Source: Streptantibioticus rubrisoli
GTDB taxonomy: Bacteria > Actinomycetota > Actinomycetes > Streptomycetales > Streptomycetaceae
Assembly (NCBI RefSeq): GCF_024436055.1
Contig: NZ_JANFNH010000059.1
Coordinates: 1 to 41,546, forward strand
Direction: 5' to 3'
DNA length: 41,546 nucleotides
In this document: positions 1-7,500 of the stretch, one piece after another
How the letters are laid out: the number at the start of each line of letters is the position of its first letter
Numbering within the stretch: the first letter of the stretch is position 1
Notes under the pieces: generated by a model
The model's input: the letters and a program-made list of their open reading frames with translations, nothing else
Told to the model about the DNA's origin: nothing
The model's database searches: none
Made by a program: the position numbers and the translations under genes

Positions 1-2
1 GG

Positions 3-587
3 GCCGGTGCGCCTGCTGCTGGGCCGGTGACCGGTACTGGTGGCGCTGGTGGCGCTGGTGGTACGGGCGTGCAGCTTGCTCCTGGGGCCGGTGCGCCTGC
101 TGCTGGGCCGGTGACCGGTACTGGTGGCGCTGGTGGCGCTGGTGGTACGGGCGTGCAGCTTGCTCCTGGGGCCGGTGCGCCTGCTGCTGGGCCGGTGACC
201 GGTACTGGTGGCGCTGGTGGCGCTGGTGGTACGGGCGTGCAGCTTGCTCCTGGGGCCGGTGCGCCTGCTGCTGGGCCGGTGACCGGTACTGGTGGCGCTG
301 GTGGCGCTGGTGGTACGGGCGTGCAGCTTGCTCCTGGGGCCGGTGCGCCTGCTGCTGGGCCGGTGACCGGTACTGGTGGTGCCGGTGGCGCTGGTGGTAC
401 GGGCGTCGAGGTTGCTGCTGGGGCCGGTGCGCCTGCTGCTGGGCCGGTGACCGGTACTGGTGGTGCCGGTGGCGCTGGTGGTACGGGCGTCGAGGTTGCT
501 GCTGGGGCCGGTGCGCCTGCTGCTGCCCCGGAGACGGGTACTGGCGGCGCTGGTGGCGCTGGTGGTACGGGCGTCCAGCTGGGTTGA
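3..587 (+). CDS. Gly/Ala-rich tandem-repeat protein, 3' end only
   Basis: Only the C-terminal part is in the window; the frame is open to the left edge, so the GTG at 27 is probably not the real start. The protein is built from 28-residue repeats (84 bp): TGTGGAGGAGGTG, then VQLAP or VEVAA, then [10 protein letters not shown]. Four copies are identical at the protein level, then come two variants (VEVAA; the second ends AAPE) and a truncated last copy ending GTGVQLG. About half of the codons in a unit end in T (many GGT, GCT, CCT), unlike the surrounding genes. No catalytic motif, membrane segment or Cys is visible. A structural, surface or secreted linker role is possible but is inference. 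The family is not recognised. Confidence 0.6.
   Translation, partial: AGAPAAGPVTGTGGAGGAGGTGVQLAPGAGAPAAGPVTGTGGAGGAGGTGVQLAPGAGAPAAGPVTGTGGAGGAGGTGVQLAPGAGAPAAGPVTGTGGAGGAGGTGVQLAPGAGAPAAGPVTGTGGAGGAGGTGVEVAAGAGAPAAGPVTGTGGAGGAGGTGVEVAAGAGAPAAAPETGTGGAGGAGGTGVQLG
21..583 (+). repeat. 84-bp tandem repeat array (about 6.7 copies)
   Basis: Period 84 bp, for example GGGCCGGTGACCGG recurs at 21 and 105. The first four units look identical at the nucleotide level. Units 5 and 6 carry clustered changes (GGTGGTGCCGG, GTCGAGGTTGCTGCT) and unit 7 is truncated by the stop codon. Identity of synonymous positions implies recent duplication or gene conversion. Confidence 0.9.
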
Positions 588-660
588 CCAAAACAGCTGA
601 AGGTCTCCGCTATTTCGTTGAGCGTTTCAGGGGCGCCAGGCGGAGACCTTCAACTTTGGT
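587..660 (+). terminator. Large nested hairpin after the repeat gene
   Basis: A perfect 13-bp stem (598-610 TGAAGGTCTCCGC with 640-652) is enclosed by a second 6-bp stem ACCAAA (587-592) and TTTGGT (655-660). It begins on the last base of the stop codon. It has no T-tract; this is typical of GC-rich actinobacterial terminators. The 29-nt loop is unusually large. Confidence 0.65.
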
Positions 661-726
661 CCACGCCAGCGTGACGGTAGTGAATCACCGCGCCGACTCG
701 CCACGATGTGAATCCGTGGGGCTGCT

Positions 727-1215
727 ATGAGGATTCGGTGGACTAGAATTTCTGCGGCATTTAGTGCCGCGTTGATGTTGTCCTTGCTGCAGGTGCCGAA
801 CGCGAGCGCGGCGGCGCTGCCTGCTATCAGCATCAGCCCGACACAAGGGCCACCGGGAACCGTGATCTCGGTTACCGGGAGCGGTTGGAGAGCAGGGGAG
901 GAAATCCGTGTCGACCTGGCGACAAGCGGCCGATCCACGAACGTGACCGCCAGTCAGCAGGGGAACTGGTCGGTCGCGCTGAAGCTCCCCAGTAGTGAGG
1001 CCGCGGGCAACTTCCCCGGCGGCAGGGAATGGATCCACGCTCGGGGGCCGTCTCCAGCTGAGTCGGCCACGGCGTCCTTCCGCGTAACCAGTACCACTGC
1101 GCCCAGCACACCTCAACCAGGAGAGACGCCGCCGGTGCGCAACTGTTTCGAGGTGACGGTCAACAACACCACACAACGGCTGGGCATGTGTCTCCTGGGC
1201 GCTGGAAGGGCCTGA
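727..1215 (+). CDS. Small secreted protein with IPT/TIG-like domain
   Basis: 162 aa. Residues 1-28 form a Sec signal peptide (MRIRWTR, hydrophobic core, then NASAAA). Residues about 33-115 resemble an immunoglobulin-like IPT/TIG or carboxypeptidase-regulatory-like fold, starting ISPTQGPPGTVISVTGSGW, the usual N-terminal signature of these beta-sandwich domains. A Thr/Pro linker (about 118-130) leads to a short tail with two Cys (NCFEV and GMCLL) that could form a disulfide. The role is likely extracellular or adhesive, but unknown. The ATG at 727 was chosen because the signal peptide starts there; a weak GTGGGG lies upstream. The stop abuts the cobS stop with no intervening base. Confidence 0.65.
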   Translation: MRIRWTRISAAFSAALMLSLLQVPNASAAALPAISISPTQGPPGTVISVTGSGWRAGEEIRVDLATSGRSTNVTASQQGNWSVALKLPSSEAAGNFPGGREWIHARGPSPAESATASFRVTSTTAPSTPQPGETPPVRNCFEVTVNNTTQRLGMCLLGAGRA

Positions 1216-2004
1216 TCACCCCAGCGCCAGCGCGACCAGAGCCGCCGTAGCCGCCGTTTCGCACAGTGCGCCGAAGACGTCACCGGTGACGCCGCCCAAG
1301 CGCAGGCGGCAGCGCCGCGAAAGAAGTTCCGCCGCCGCCAGGGCCGCCAGCGCCGCCACCGCGTAGTGCACCGCGCCGTACGGGCCGAACACCGCGCCCG
1401 CCGCCGCCGAGGCGAGGACCGTGACACCGGACAGCCACCACGCGCCGCGCGCCGGAACCGCGCCCGCGACCGCCGTGCCCAGGCCGTCCTCGCGGGCCGG
1501 GGGAACCCCTTCGCGGCAGGCGAGCGTCATCGCGGTGCGGCCGGTCAGTGCGGCAACGGCCGCCGCCGTGGCGCCTTGGGCCCAGCCCGTACCGTAAAGG
1601 CCGCTCACCGCGGCCACCTGTGCCAGTAGCACGAACACCAGCGTCAGTACGCCGAACGGGCCGATGTCCGACTGCTTCATGATCCGCAGGGCGTCGGCGG
1701 CGGGCTTGCCGCTGCCGAGGCCGTCGGCGGTGTCGGCCAACCCGTCCAGGTGCAGCCCGCGCGTCAGCACCGCCGGAACCGCGACCGTCGCCACGGCCGC
1801 CAGGAGCGCACTGCCGCCGGAAAGGAGCAGCACGCCCCCCACGGCGGCCGCCGCCAAGCCCACGGTCAAGCCGACAACGGGTGCGCACAGCATGCCGGTT
1901 CGCCCCGCCGCGCGGTCCCAGCGCTCCACACGCACCGGCACGATGGTCAGCGTGCCGAACGCGAAGCGGGTGCCGTCGGCGAAGGTCGCTTTGCTCTGCT
2001 CCAA
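1216..2004 (-). CDS. cobS: Adenosylcobinamide-GDP ribazoletransferase CobS
   Basis: 262 aa, a normal length for CobS. The enzyme is an integral membrane protein that joins alpha-ribazole to adenosylcobinamide-GDP, the last or penultimate step of B12 assembly. The start region FADGTRFAFGTLTIVPV and the acidic motif GLHLDGLADTADGLGSG (putative Mg-binding Asp residues) are diagnostic, followed by the conserved GRTAMTLA helix. Five to six hydrophobic segments are visible. I chose the TTG at 2004 because GAGGGAG lies 7 nt upstream and it gives the family N-terminus; the frame itself stays open far upstream without homology. It lies 53 bp downstream of the rhomboid-like gene. Confidence 0.93.
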   Translation of the reverse strand: MEQSKATFADGTRFAFGTLTIVPVRVERWDRAAGRTGMLCAPVVGLTVGLAAAAVGGVLLLSGGSALLAAVATVAVPAVLTRGLHLDGLADTADGLGSGKPAADALRIMKQSDIGPFGVLTLVFVLLAQVAAVSGLYGTGWAQGATAAAVAALTGRTAMTLACREGVPPAREDGLGTAVAGAVPARGAWWLSGVTVLASAAAGAVFGPYGAVHYAVAALAALAAAELLSRRCRLRLGGVTGDVFGALCETAATAALVALALG

Positions 2005-2057
2005 CGGAAGGCTCCCTCGCCGATGCGGACTGGTGGCGGGGAGAACCGTACCGGCCG

Positions 2058-2756
2058 CTACAACGCGACCGCAGGGCGGTCCGTCCGCCGCTTGCGGCGG
2101 CGGCGCAGCGCGTCGTCCACCAGGCACCAGCCGACGGCCGCCGCGATCGCCGCCAGGTGCTCCCAACCCGCGAGGTTGGGCCACAGGACGACCTCCAGCG
2201 CCATCGAACCGATCACCGTGCCAGCTGTCCACCAGGCCCGGTACCGCCAGGCGATACAGACGGCGAGGGCCACCACCGCGGCCGACGGACCGGTGTCCCG
2301 GATGAAGGCGTCGATCGGCTCCAGGCCGAGGAACGCGTGCGGCCCCCGGGAGACGCCCCAGCGCGCGTACGTGGTCCCCGCCAGGGTGGCGGCGTAGGCG
2401 ATGCCGAGCGTGCGGGCCTTGCCCAAGGTGGCCTCGGCGATGCCGAACACCACGAGGACCTGGGCGAGCGCCCCCCACATCGGCAGGTCGAGGGCAGGGA
2501 CGAACAGCGACAGCGGGGTGCGCAGCAGCGCCTTCCACCACAGTAGTGACGCGCTCACCACGCCCGCCCGGTTGACCAGGTCGTCGCCCCAGGCAGTGTG
2601 CTGCACCAGTTGCAGCACGGAGATCAACAGCACCGAGACCAGCGTCAGCGGGACCGCCCGCCATCCCGTGCGGACGAAGGCGATGCGAAGGTCGGCGACC
2701 AGCGCCCCCCACTCGCGATAAGCGGCGCGGCGTAGCCGCGCTCCTGAGCCGCTCAC
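2058..2756 (-). CDS. Rhomboid-like integral membrane protein (Rhomboid_2 type)
   Basis: 232 aa with about six hydrophobic segments and a basic C-terminus (RRRRKRR). It contains D154-TGPS158 in a membrane helix and WEH200-LAAIAAA in the last helix, arranged like the catalytic Ser and His of rhomboid proteases, although the classic GxSG box is altered. Family knowledge: actinobacteria carry divergent rhomboid-like proteins whose peptidase activity is untested. The GTG at 2756 has no clear ribosome binding site, so the start is uncertain. It sits inside the cob cluster upstream of cobS, downstream of a decayed gene. A specific role in B12 synthesis is not suggested by the sequence. Confidence 0.7.
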   Translation of the reverse strand: MSGSGARLRRAAYREWGALVADLRIAFVRTGWRAVPLTLVSVLLISVLQLVQHTAWGDDLVNRAGVVSASLLWWKALLRTPLSLFVPALDLPMWGALAQVLVVFGIAEATLGKARTLGIAYAATLAGTTYARWGVSRGPHAFLGLEPIDAFIRDTGPSAAVVALAVCIAWRYRAWWTAGTVIGSMALEVVLWPNLAGWEHLAAIAAAVGWCLVDDALRRRRKRRTDRPAVAL

Positions 2757-2999
2757 CGCTGACCGGCAGTGCTGGTTCGGTGGTCGCGGCGCGGTGGTGC
2801 CGACAGGCCGGGCGCCGTCGGCAAGCTTTCGGCGCGGTGGCGGGCGATGCCGGTGGGGGGTGCTGCGCTGGTCGTGCGGAACGGCAGGTGGCGCGGTTCC
2901 CGGGTGGGCCGGAGCACGGCGCCGGTTCCGTCCAACTGGCCGGTGGGCTGGGTAAGTTGCCGCGCCGTGTATCCGATCAGGCCGTTGCCGGGGTTGCGG

Positions 3000-3370
3000 T
3001 GGATCACCTCGTCGCCGGTCGCCGACGCGTCAAGGCCGTGTCGCGCGTAGATCGCTTCCCCCTCCTCGCTCGCCCCCCGCACGGTCGGGGTCCAGCCGTG
3101 CTCGCGAGCCTCCTGCGGCCACGCCTTGGTCGCGCCGCGCCGCCTTTCAGGATCTCCGATCGGATCGCCGGAGGCCAGGGTCACCCCGCCGACCGCGCGG
3201 CGGGCGGCGGCGGACTTACCGGAGGAGCCGAACGAACCCGGCCCGCCGTGCCGCTCCAACGGCGCAGGCGGGGACGTTTCTTCCTGTGGTTCGAGCAACC
3301 CCCGGTCGCACGGCGCCAGTAGCGCCGCATTGATCGTGCTCATGACGTTGAGGACGACGTTCGGCCAGCT
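3000..3370 (-). pseudogene. Decayed lysyl-phosphatidylglycerol synthase-like (DUF2156/MprF) gene
   Basis: Read on the minus strand, the translation shows a recognisable but damaged stretch of the DUF2156 family: RGLLEPQEE, then LERHGG, then (after an apparent deletion of the conserved SLGYFALRRDK part) SGKSAAARRAVGGVTLASG, DPIGDPE, EAREHGWTPTV, GASEEGEAIYARHGLD, GDEVI. Beyond GDEVI (towards 2757) the family sequence is lost and low-complexity Pro/Arg/Thr text follows. Intact members aminoacylate phosphatidylglycerol or act as related GNAT-fold transferases and are several hundred residues long; here only about 120 residues are traceable. No intact start, membrane domain or C-terminal half is visible. 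The flanks 2757-2999 and 3371-3611 hold no gene I can support; 3540-3611 is noticeably richer in A/T. Confidence 0.7.
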
Positions 3371-3611
3371 CAGGGTTGTGAACCCGGCGGAACTTTCCGC
3401 GGCGGACGCGGGTGAGATGACTCGCGCACCGGGGATCGAGGCCGTGCGAGCCGGGTGGCCAGCACGGAGCCTCAGGAGATTCCCGATGCTCCCGGTGTGC
3501 TGGGCTTCGGGTAACGAGTCATCGCTTTCCGTGCGGAGCGGTCCCATGACGAGCGATCTTATGTCGCCGTTGGTGGGGATTGCTCCGAATATTGCGGTTT
3601 GTTGGAGCGTG

Positions 3612-4661
3612 CTAGGTGGCCTGCGGGTTCTCCCGGGACAGCTCACCAGCCAGTGCCGCCGCGGCCTTCAGCAGCGGCAGGGCCAGCAGCGCGCCCGTTC
3701 CCTCGCCCAGGCGGACCCCGTGGTCGAGCAGGGGCTCTATGGACAACCGGTCCAGCGCCTTGGCCTGGCCGGGCTCGCCGGACGACTGGCCCGCGAGCCA
3801 CCAGTCCGTGGCCCGGAACGCGACGCGCTGGGCGACGAGCGCGCAGGCGGCGGAGACGACCCCGTCCAGCACGACCGGGATCTTGCGGACCGCGCACTGC
3901 AGCAGGAGCCCGGTGGCCGCCGCCAGGTCCGCGCCGCCCACCGCCGCCAGCAGCTTGAGCGGGTCGCCCAGGACCGGTCGGGCCCGGCGCAGCGCGTCGC
4001 GGATCGCCGCGCACTTGCGCATCCACGCGAGGTCGTCGATCCCCGAGCCGCGGCCGGTCACCACGGAGGCGTCCGTGCCGCACAGCGCGGCGATCAGGAC
4101 ACCGGCGGGCGTGGTGCCGCCGACGCTCAGATCGCCGAGTACCACAAGGTCAGTGCCGGAGTCCGCCTCCTCGTCGGCGATCGCCACTCCGGCGCGGAAG
4201 GCCCGCTCGGCCTCCTCCTCGGTCAGCGCGTCCTCGACGTCGATCATCCCGGAGCCGCGCCGCACCCGGTGGCCGGCGACCTCGGCGGGCAACTCGCCGG
4301 GATCGCAGTCCAGCGCCATGTCGACGACCCGGACGTCGGCGCCGTACTCGCGCGCCAGCACGTTCACGGCGGCCTCGCCGGAGAGGACCGACCGTACGAG
4401 GGTGCTGGCCGTCCCGGCAGGGCGTGCGGAGACGTTTCGCTTGGCGATGCCGTGGTCGCCCGCGAAGAGGATCACGCGGGCGCGGGCGATCGGGTGTGCG
4501 GGCGCTCGGCCCTGTACGGAGGCCAGCCAGTCGCCCAGTTCTTCGAACTTGCCGAGCTTGCCGGCGGTCTGCGGGGCGCGCAGGGCCGCGGCGTCGTGCC
4601 GGATGGCGGCCTCGGGGCGGTCGATGAGTGCGGCGAAGTCGTCAAGGTCCAGGGCGGTCAC
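3612..4661 (-). CDS. cobT: Nicotinate-nucleotide--dimethylbenzimidazole phosphoribosyltransferase CobT
   Basis: 349 aa, full length. It makes alpha-ribazole phosphate from dimethylbenzimidazole and nicotinate mononucleotide, the lower-ligand branch of B12 synthesis in the cytosol. Family blocks are present: ILFAGDHGIAKRNVSA, GEAAVNVLA, LVVLGDLSVGGTTPAG, VTGRGSGIDD, IPVVLDGVVSAACAL and the C-terminal HGVRLGEGTGALLALPLL with the putative catalytic Glu at about 320. I chose the GTG at 4661 (VTALDLDDFAALI) because AAGG lies 8 nt upstream and it gives the usual N-terminus; the frame extends 24 codons further without support. It follows cobU after 89 bp, presumably in one transcript. Confidence 0.95.
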   Translation of the reverse strand: MTALDLDDFAALIDRPEAAIRHDAAALRAPQTAGKLGKFEELGDWLASVQGRAPAHPIARARVILFAGDHGIAKRNVSARPAGTASTLVRSVLSGEAAVNVLAREYGADVRVVDMALDCDPGELPAEVAGHRVRRGSGMIDVEDALTEEEAERAFRAGVAIADEEADSGTDLVVLGDLSVGGTTPAGVLIAALCGTDASVVTGRGSGIDDLAWMRKCAAIRDALRRARPVLGDPLKLLAAVGGADLAAATGLLLQCAVRKIPVVLDGVVSAACALVAQRVAFRATDWWLAGQSSGEPGQAKALDRLSIEPLLDHGVRLGEGTGALLALPLLKAAAALAGELSRENPQAT

Positions 4662-4750
4662 GTACGAAACCTTATCGGTGCGGGGGGATCCGTTCGCGCT
4701 GGAGTTCCCGGGTGGGGGTGGTTCGCTGAGCATCCATCACCGGTCCGCCA

Positions 4751-5956
4751 CTAGCGCAGCGGAACCGCCAACCCGGCCACGACCAGCAGCACATGCTCCG
4801 ATTCCGCCGCGATCGCCGCGTTCAACCGGCCGAGTTCGTCGCGGAAGCGGCGACCCGACGCCGTCGCCGGGACGACGCCGGAGCCGACCTCGTTGCTGAC
4901 GGCCACCACCGTGCGGTGGGTCGACCGCCAGGCATCGACCAACTCGGCGGACCGGACGGCGAGTTCGCGTCGCCCCGTGGCCGCCCACCGCTCGTCGTCC
5001 CACGCTCCGACCTCGTCCATCGCATGCGTCAGCCACAGCGCGAGGCAGTCGATGAGCAGCGGCGGGCCCTGCGCGCGCAGCAGTGTGACCAGGTCGCGGG
5101 TCTCCTCGGTGCGCCACGCCGCCGGGCGCCGCTCCCGGTGCAGGCGGACGCGCGCCGCCCAGTCCGGGTCGTCCTCCCGCGTGCCGCCGGTGGCGACGTA
5201 GACCACCCCGGGGAACGCGGCGAGCCGCCGTTCCGCCTCCGCGGACTTGCCGGACCGCGCTCCCCCCAGCACCAGGGTGCGGCGGGGTACGTCGGGCACC
5301 GACTCGTACGCGCCCACGGCCAGGCACTGGCCGTCCGGTACCGCGCGGGCGCCGTCCGCGCCGAGTCTGCGGTGCAGTTCCGGTTCCGGCGGAGCGCCGT
5401 GGGTGAGGTGGACGGCGATCACATCGGTTGTCGGGCCGATCGCGCCGGTGGCGCGCAGCCTCGCCAGGGCGTCCGGTCGGCCGATCGCGTCGAGCAGCAC
5501 CATGTCGTACGGGGCCGGGTGCTCCAGCCCGTCGTCGACACCGGCGGGGGCGGAGCCCGCGGGCAGGTACAGCAGCCGATCGCCCGCCGGGCCGGTGACC
5601 TCGTACCCGGTACCCGGTGCGTCCAGTGCCATCGCCAGCACCCGGTGGCCGGTGAGCAGCGCCAACCGCTCGCCGTCCGGAACACGGCCGGGGGTGGGAA
5701 GCCCCGGTGGCAGGTCGACCGGGGGACCGGCTTGAGGGTGGGTCAGCAGAACGTGCTGTACGCCGCCGAGCGAACGCCCGGCGCGGGCGGCGGCCAGTGC
5801 GGGGCCCGGCGTCAGGTCGAGCAGCAGTGCTCCGTCGACCAGCAGCGACGTGGGGTTGCGGGCCGCCGCGCCGACCGCGACGGCGCAGGCCGCGCACGGG
5901 CAGCCGGGCCGCGGCAGGCCTTCCGGCCCGCCGGTGCCGAGCAGCGTGATCTCCAT
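4751..5956 (-). CDS. cobU: MBL-like domain fused to adenosylcobinamide kinase/guanylyltransferase CobU
   Basis: 401 aa. Residues 225-401 are CobU: the P-loop GGARSGKS at 231-238, VVYVATGGTREDD, RVRLHRERRP (the His that forms the GMP adduct), LLIDCLALWLTH and VSNEVGSGVVP. CobU phosphorylates adenosylcobinamide and converts it to the GDP form used by CobS. Residues 1-220 resemble a metallo-beta-lactamase (PhnP-like) fold, starting MEITLLGTGGPEGLPRPGCPC with the Cys-rich CPCAAC, but the zinc motif HxHxDH is replaced by LLTHPQAGPP, so this half is probably not a canonical hydrolase. Such fusions occur in Streptomyces. The ATG at 5956 is followed immediately by the domain start; the ribosome binding site is weak (GATGGA). 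Confidence 0.92.
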   Translation of the reverse strand: MEITLLGTGGPEGLPRPGCPCAACAVAVGAAARNPTSLLVDGALLLDLTPGPALAAARAGRSLGGVQHVLLTHPQAGPPVDLPPGLPTPGRVPDGERLALLTGHRVLAMALDAPGTGYEVTGPAGDRLLYLPAGSAPAGVDDGLEHPAPYDMVLLDAIGRPDALARLRATGAIGPTTDVIAVHLTHGAPPEPELHRRLGADGARAVPDGQCLAVGAYESVPDVPRRTLVLGGARSGKSAEAERRLAAFPGVVYVATGGTREDDPDWAARVRLHRERRPAAWRTEETRDLVTLLRAQGPPLLIDCLALWLTHAMDEVGAWDDERWAATGRRELAVRSAELVDAWRSTHRTVVAVSNEVGSGVVPATASGRRFRDELGRLNAAIAAESEHVLLVVAGLAVPLR

Positions 5957-6088
5957 ACGTCCATCGTCGCGTACCCCGCCTGGCCGGTTTCGCACCGCCC
6001 CGCCGCCGGGGTGCGGCTGACCCGCGCCGGTGATCTCCGTTAGCCTTCGCTGACAGGTGCGGGCAGTGCGCGCGGAAAGGGGACGGGC

Positions 6089-6295
6089 GTGGGATGGACG
6101 TGGCGGTTCCAGAAGGCTGACGGTAGTGAGGTCGTCCCGCCGCTGGAGCCCGAGGAGTTCAGCACCCAGGGCGACGCGGAGTCCTGGCTCGGTGAGGAGT
6201 GGCGGGCCCTTCGGGAGGGCGGGATCGAACAGGTCACGCTGTTCGAGGACGGAACCGAGGTCTACCCGATGAGTCTGCTCGGGGTGGACGAATAG
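6089..6295 (+). CDS. Small conserved actinobacterial acidic protein
   Basis: 68 aa, starting MGWTWRFQKADGSEV. Acidic, soluble, no Cys and no membrane segment; the fold would be a short alpha/beta (ESWLGEEWRALREGGIEQVTLFEDG). I recognise it as a widespread actinobacterial protein of unknown function, usually single copy. The GTG at 6089 has AAAGGGGA about 6 nt upstream. It is transcribed divergently from cobU and ends in a strong terminator shared with the convergent protease gene. Confidence 0.85.
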   Translation: MGWTWRFQKADGSEVVPPLEPEEFSTQGDAESWLGEEWRALREGGIEQVTLFEDGTEVYPMSLLGVDE

Positions 6296-6301
6296 CCGCT
6301 G

Positions 6302-6327
6302 GGCGGGACGGCCTTCGCCGTCCCGCC
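6302..6327. terminator. Bidirectional terminator between the small gene and the HtrA-like gene
   Basis: Perfect 11-bp stem GGCGGGACGGC / GCCGTCCCGCC with a CTTC loop, 6 bp after the stop at 6295 and 17 bp before the stop of the convergent gene at 6345. Confidence 0.85.
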
Positions 6328-6344
6328 GCCCCGCGGGGAAGCGG

Positions 6345-7430
6345 TCACAGCTGTCCGAGGGTCACCGTGACGGTCTTCGTGGTGTCGTCATGTACGTAGG
6401 TGACGTCCGTCCTGTCGCCGGGTTTGAACGCCGCGAGCGCCTCGGAGAGCGAGGAGTCCGTGGTGACCTGGGTGCCGTCGATCTTGGTGACGATGTCGCC
6501 CGGTTTGAGCCCCGCCTTGTCCGCCGGTCCGCCTCTGGTTGCGGTGACCACCGTGACACCCGCGGGTTCGAGGTTGCCGTTGAGCACGGTGCGGGCGGTG
6601 ATGCCCAAAGCGGCCCTCCCCGAAGCGGTGACCTTGCCGTTCCTGATCAGCTGACCGGCGATGTTGTTGACGGTCGAGGCCGGAATGGCGAAGCCGATGC
6701 CCGCTGCCGTTCCGCCGCCGAGGCCCGGATCGACGGCCGCCAGGGTGGGAATGCCGATCACCTGGCCGGAGAGGTTGACCAGGGCGCCGCCGCTGTTGCC
6801 GGGGTTGATCGCCGCGGAGGTCTGCACCATGTTCCCGATGGTGGCGTTGGTGCCGCCGCCACCGCCCTCGCTGACGGTCCGTCCGACCGCCGAGACGATG
6901 CCCTGGGTGACACTGCTCGACAGGCCCAGCGGGTTGCCCATGGCCAGGGCGACCTGGCCGACGGCGACCTTCGAGGTGTCGCCGAACGTGGCGGGCTTGA
7001 GGCCGCCCGGGGGGTTCTTCAACCTGAGGACCGCGAGGTCATCGCCGGGGTAGCTGCCCACCAAGGCGGCGTCCAGGGTGTCCTTCCCGGTCGCGAGAGT
7101 GACCTTGAAATCCCGCGCGTTGCCGACGACATGGGCGTTGGTGACCACATCGCCGTTGGTGTCGTACAGCACACCGGAGCCGAGCCCGGCGTCGGAGGTG
7201 ATCTGGACGACGGACGGCAGGACGTTCCGCACCACCTGCCGGAAGTCGTTCTCCAGGCTGTTGGTCACCGTGGGCGGCGGGGGCGATGCGGCGGACGTCG
7301 GGGTGGCGGAGGTCTTCCCGCCGGAGCAGTCGGCGAGCAGCGCGGTCACGCAGATGGCGGCCGCGGCGTGAACGAGCGGCCGGGTCACCGAGGTACAGCG
7401 CGCCGATCCGGGCACACGTGGTCGGTTCAT
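6345..7430 (-). CDS. HtrA/DegP-type trypsin-like serine protease with PDZ domain
   Basis: 361 aa. An N-terminal signal or anchor (residues 15-35) is followed by a Ser/Thr/Pro linker. Then comes the S1C protease domain with the triad H100 (VVTNAH), D131 (GDDLAVL) and S213 (NPGNSGGAL), and one PDZ domain (about 265-355: GVTVVTATRGGPADKAGLKPGDIVTKIDG). It would act outside the membrane in protein quality control or regulated proteolysis. The signal ends LLADC, which resembles a lipobox but has Asp at -1, so lipidation is doubtful. The ATG at 7430 is preceded by AAAGGGA at 11 nt. It lies downstream of the methyltransferase gene across a 104-bp gap that contains short direct repeats. Confidence 0.93.
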   Translation of the reverse strand: MNRPRVPGSARCTSVTRPLVHAAAAICVTALLADCSGGKTSATPTSAASPPPPTVTNSLENDFRQVVRNVLPSVVQITSDAGLGSGVLYDTNGDVVTNAHVVGNARDFKVTLATGKDTLDAALVGSYPGDDLAVLRLKNPPGGLKPATFGDTSKVAVGQVALAMGNPLGLSSSVTQGIVSAVGRTVSEGGGGGTNATIGNMVQTSAAINPGNSGGALVNLSGQVIGIPTLAAVDPGLGGGTAAGIGFAIPASTVNNIAGQLIRNGKVTASGRAALGITARTVLNGNLEPAGVTVVTATRGGPADKAGLKPGDIVTKIDGTQVTTDSSLSEALAAFKPGDRTDVTYVHDDTTKTVTVTLGQL

Positions 7431-7500
7431 GCCAGAAGTGTCCCTTTTGCCGGTTCGTCAGGCGAGGATCTCCGGCCGCGCGCCGCGCGTGTCGGACCCG

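Noticed and set aside
2-587. A second open plus-strand frame through the 84-bp repeats (Trp/Cys/Arg-rich)
   Set aside because: The unit length is a multiple of three, so any stop-free frame stays open through the array. The Trp/Cys-rich product is implausible and has no start signal.
1280-1888. Long Arg/Gly-rich open frames opposite or beside cobS, cobT and cobU
   Set aside because: Arginine/glycine/proline-rich text with no family motif; shadows of real genes caused by high G+C.
3126-4754. 542-codon plus-strand open frame across the pseudogene and cobT
   Set aside because: It is antisense to a complete cobT, and its translation carries no recognisable motif or codon-position pattern.
5957-6088. 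Possible cobalamin riboswitch upstream of cobU
   Set aside because: The conserved B12-box text was not found. The region shows only a small GC hairpin near 5992-6012.
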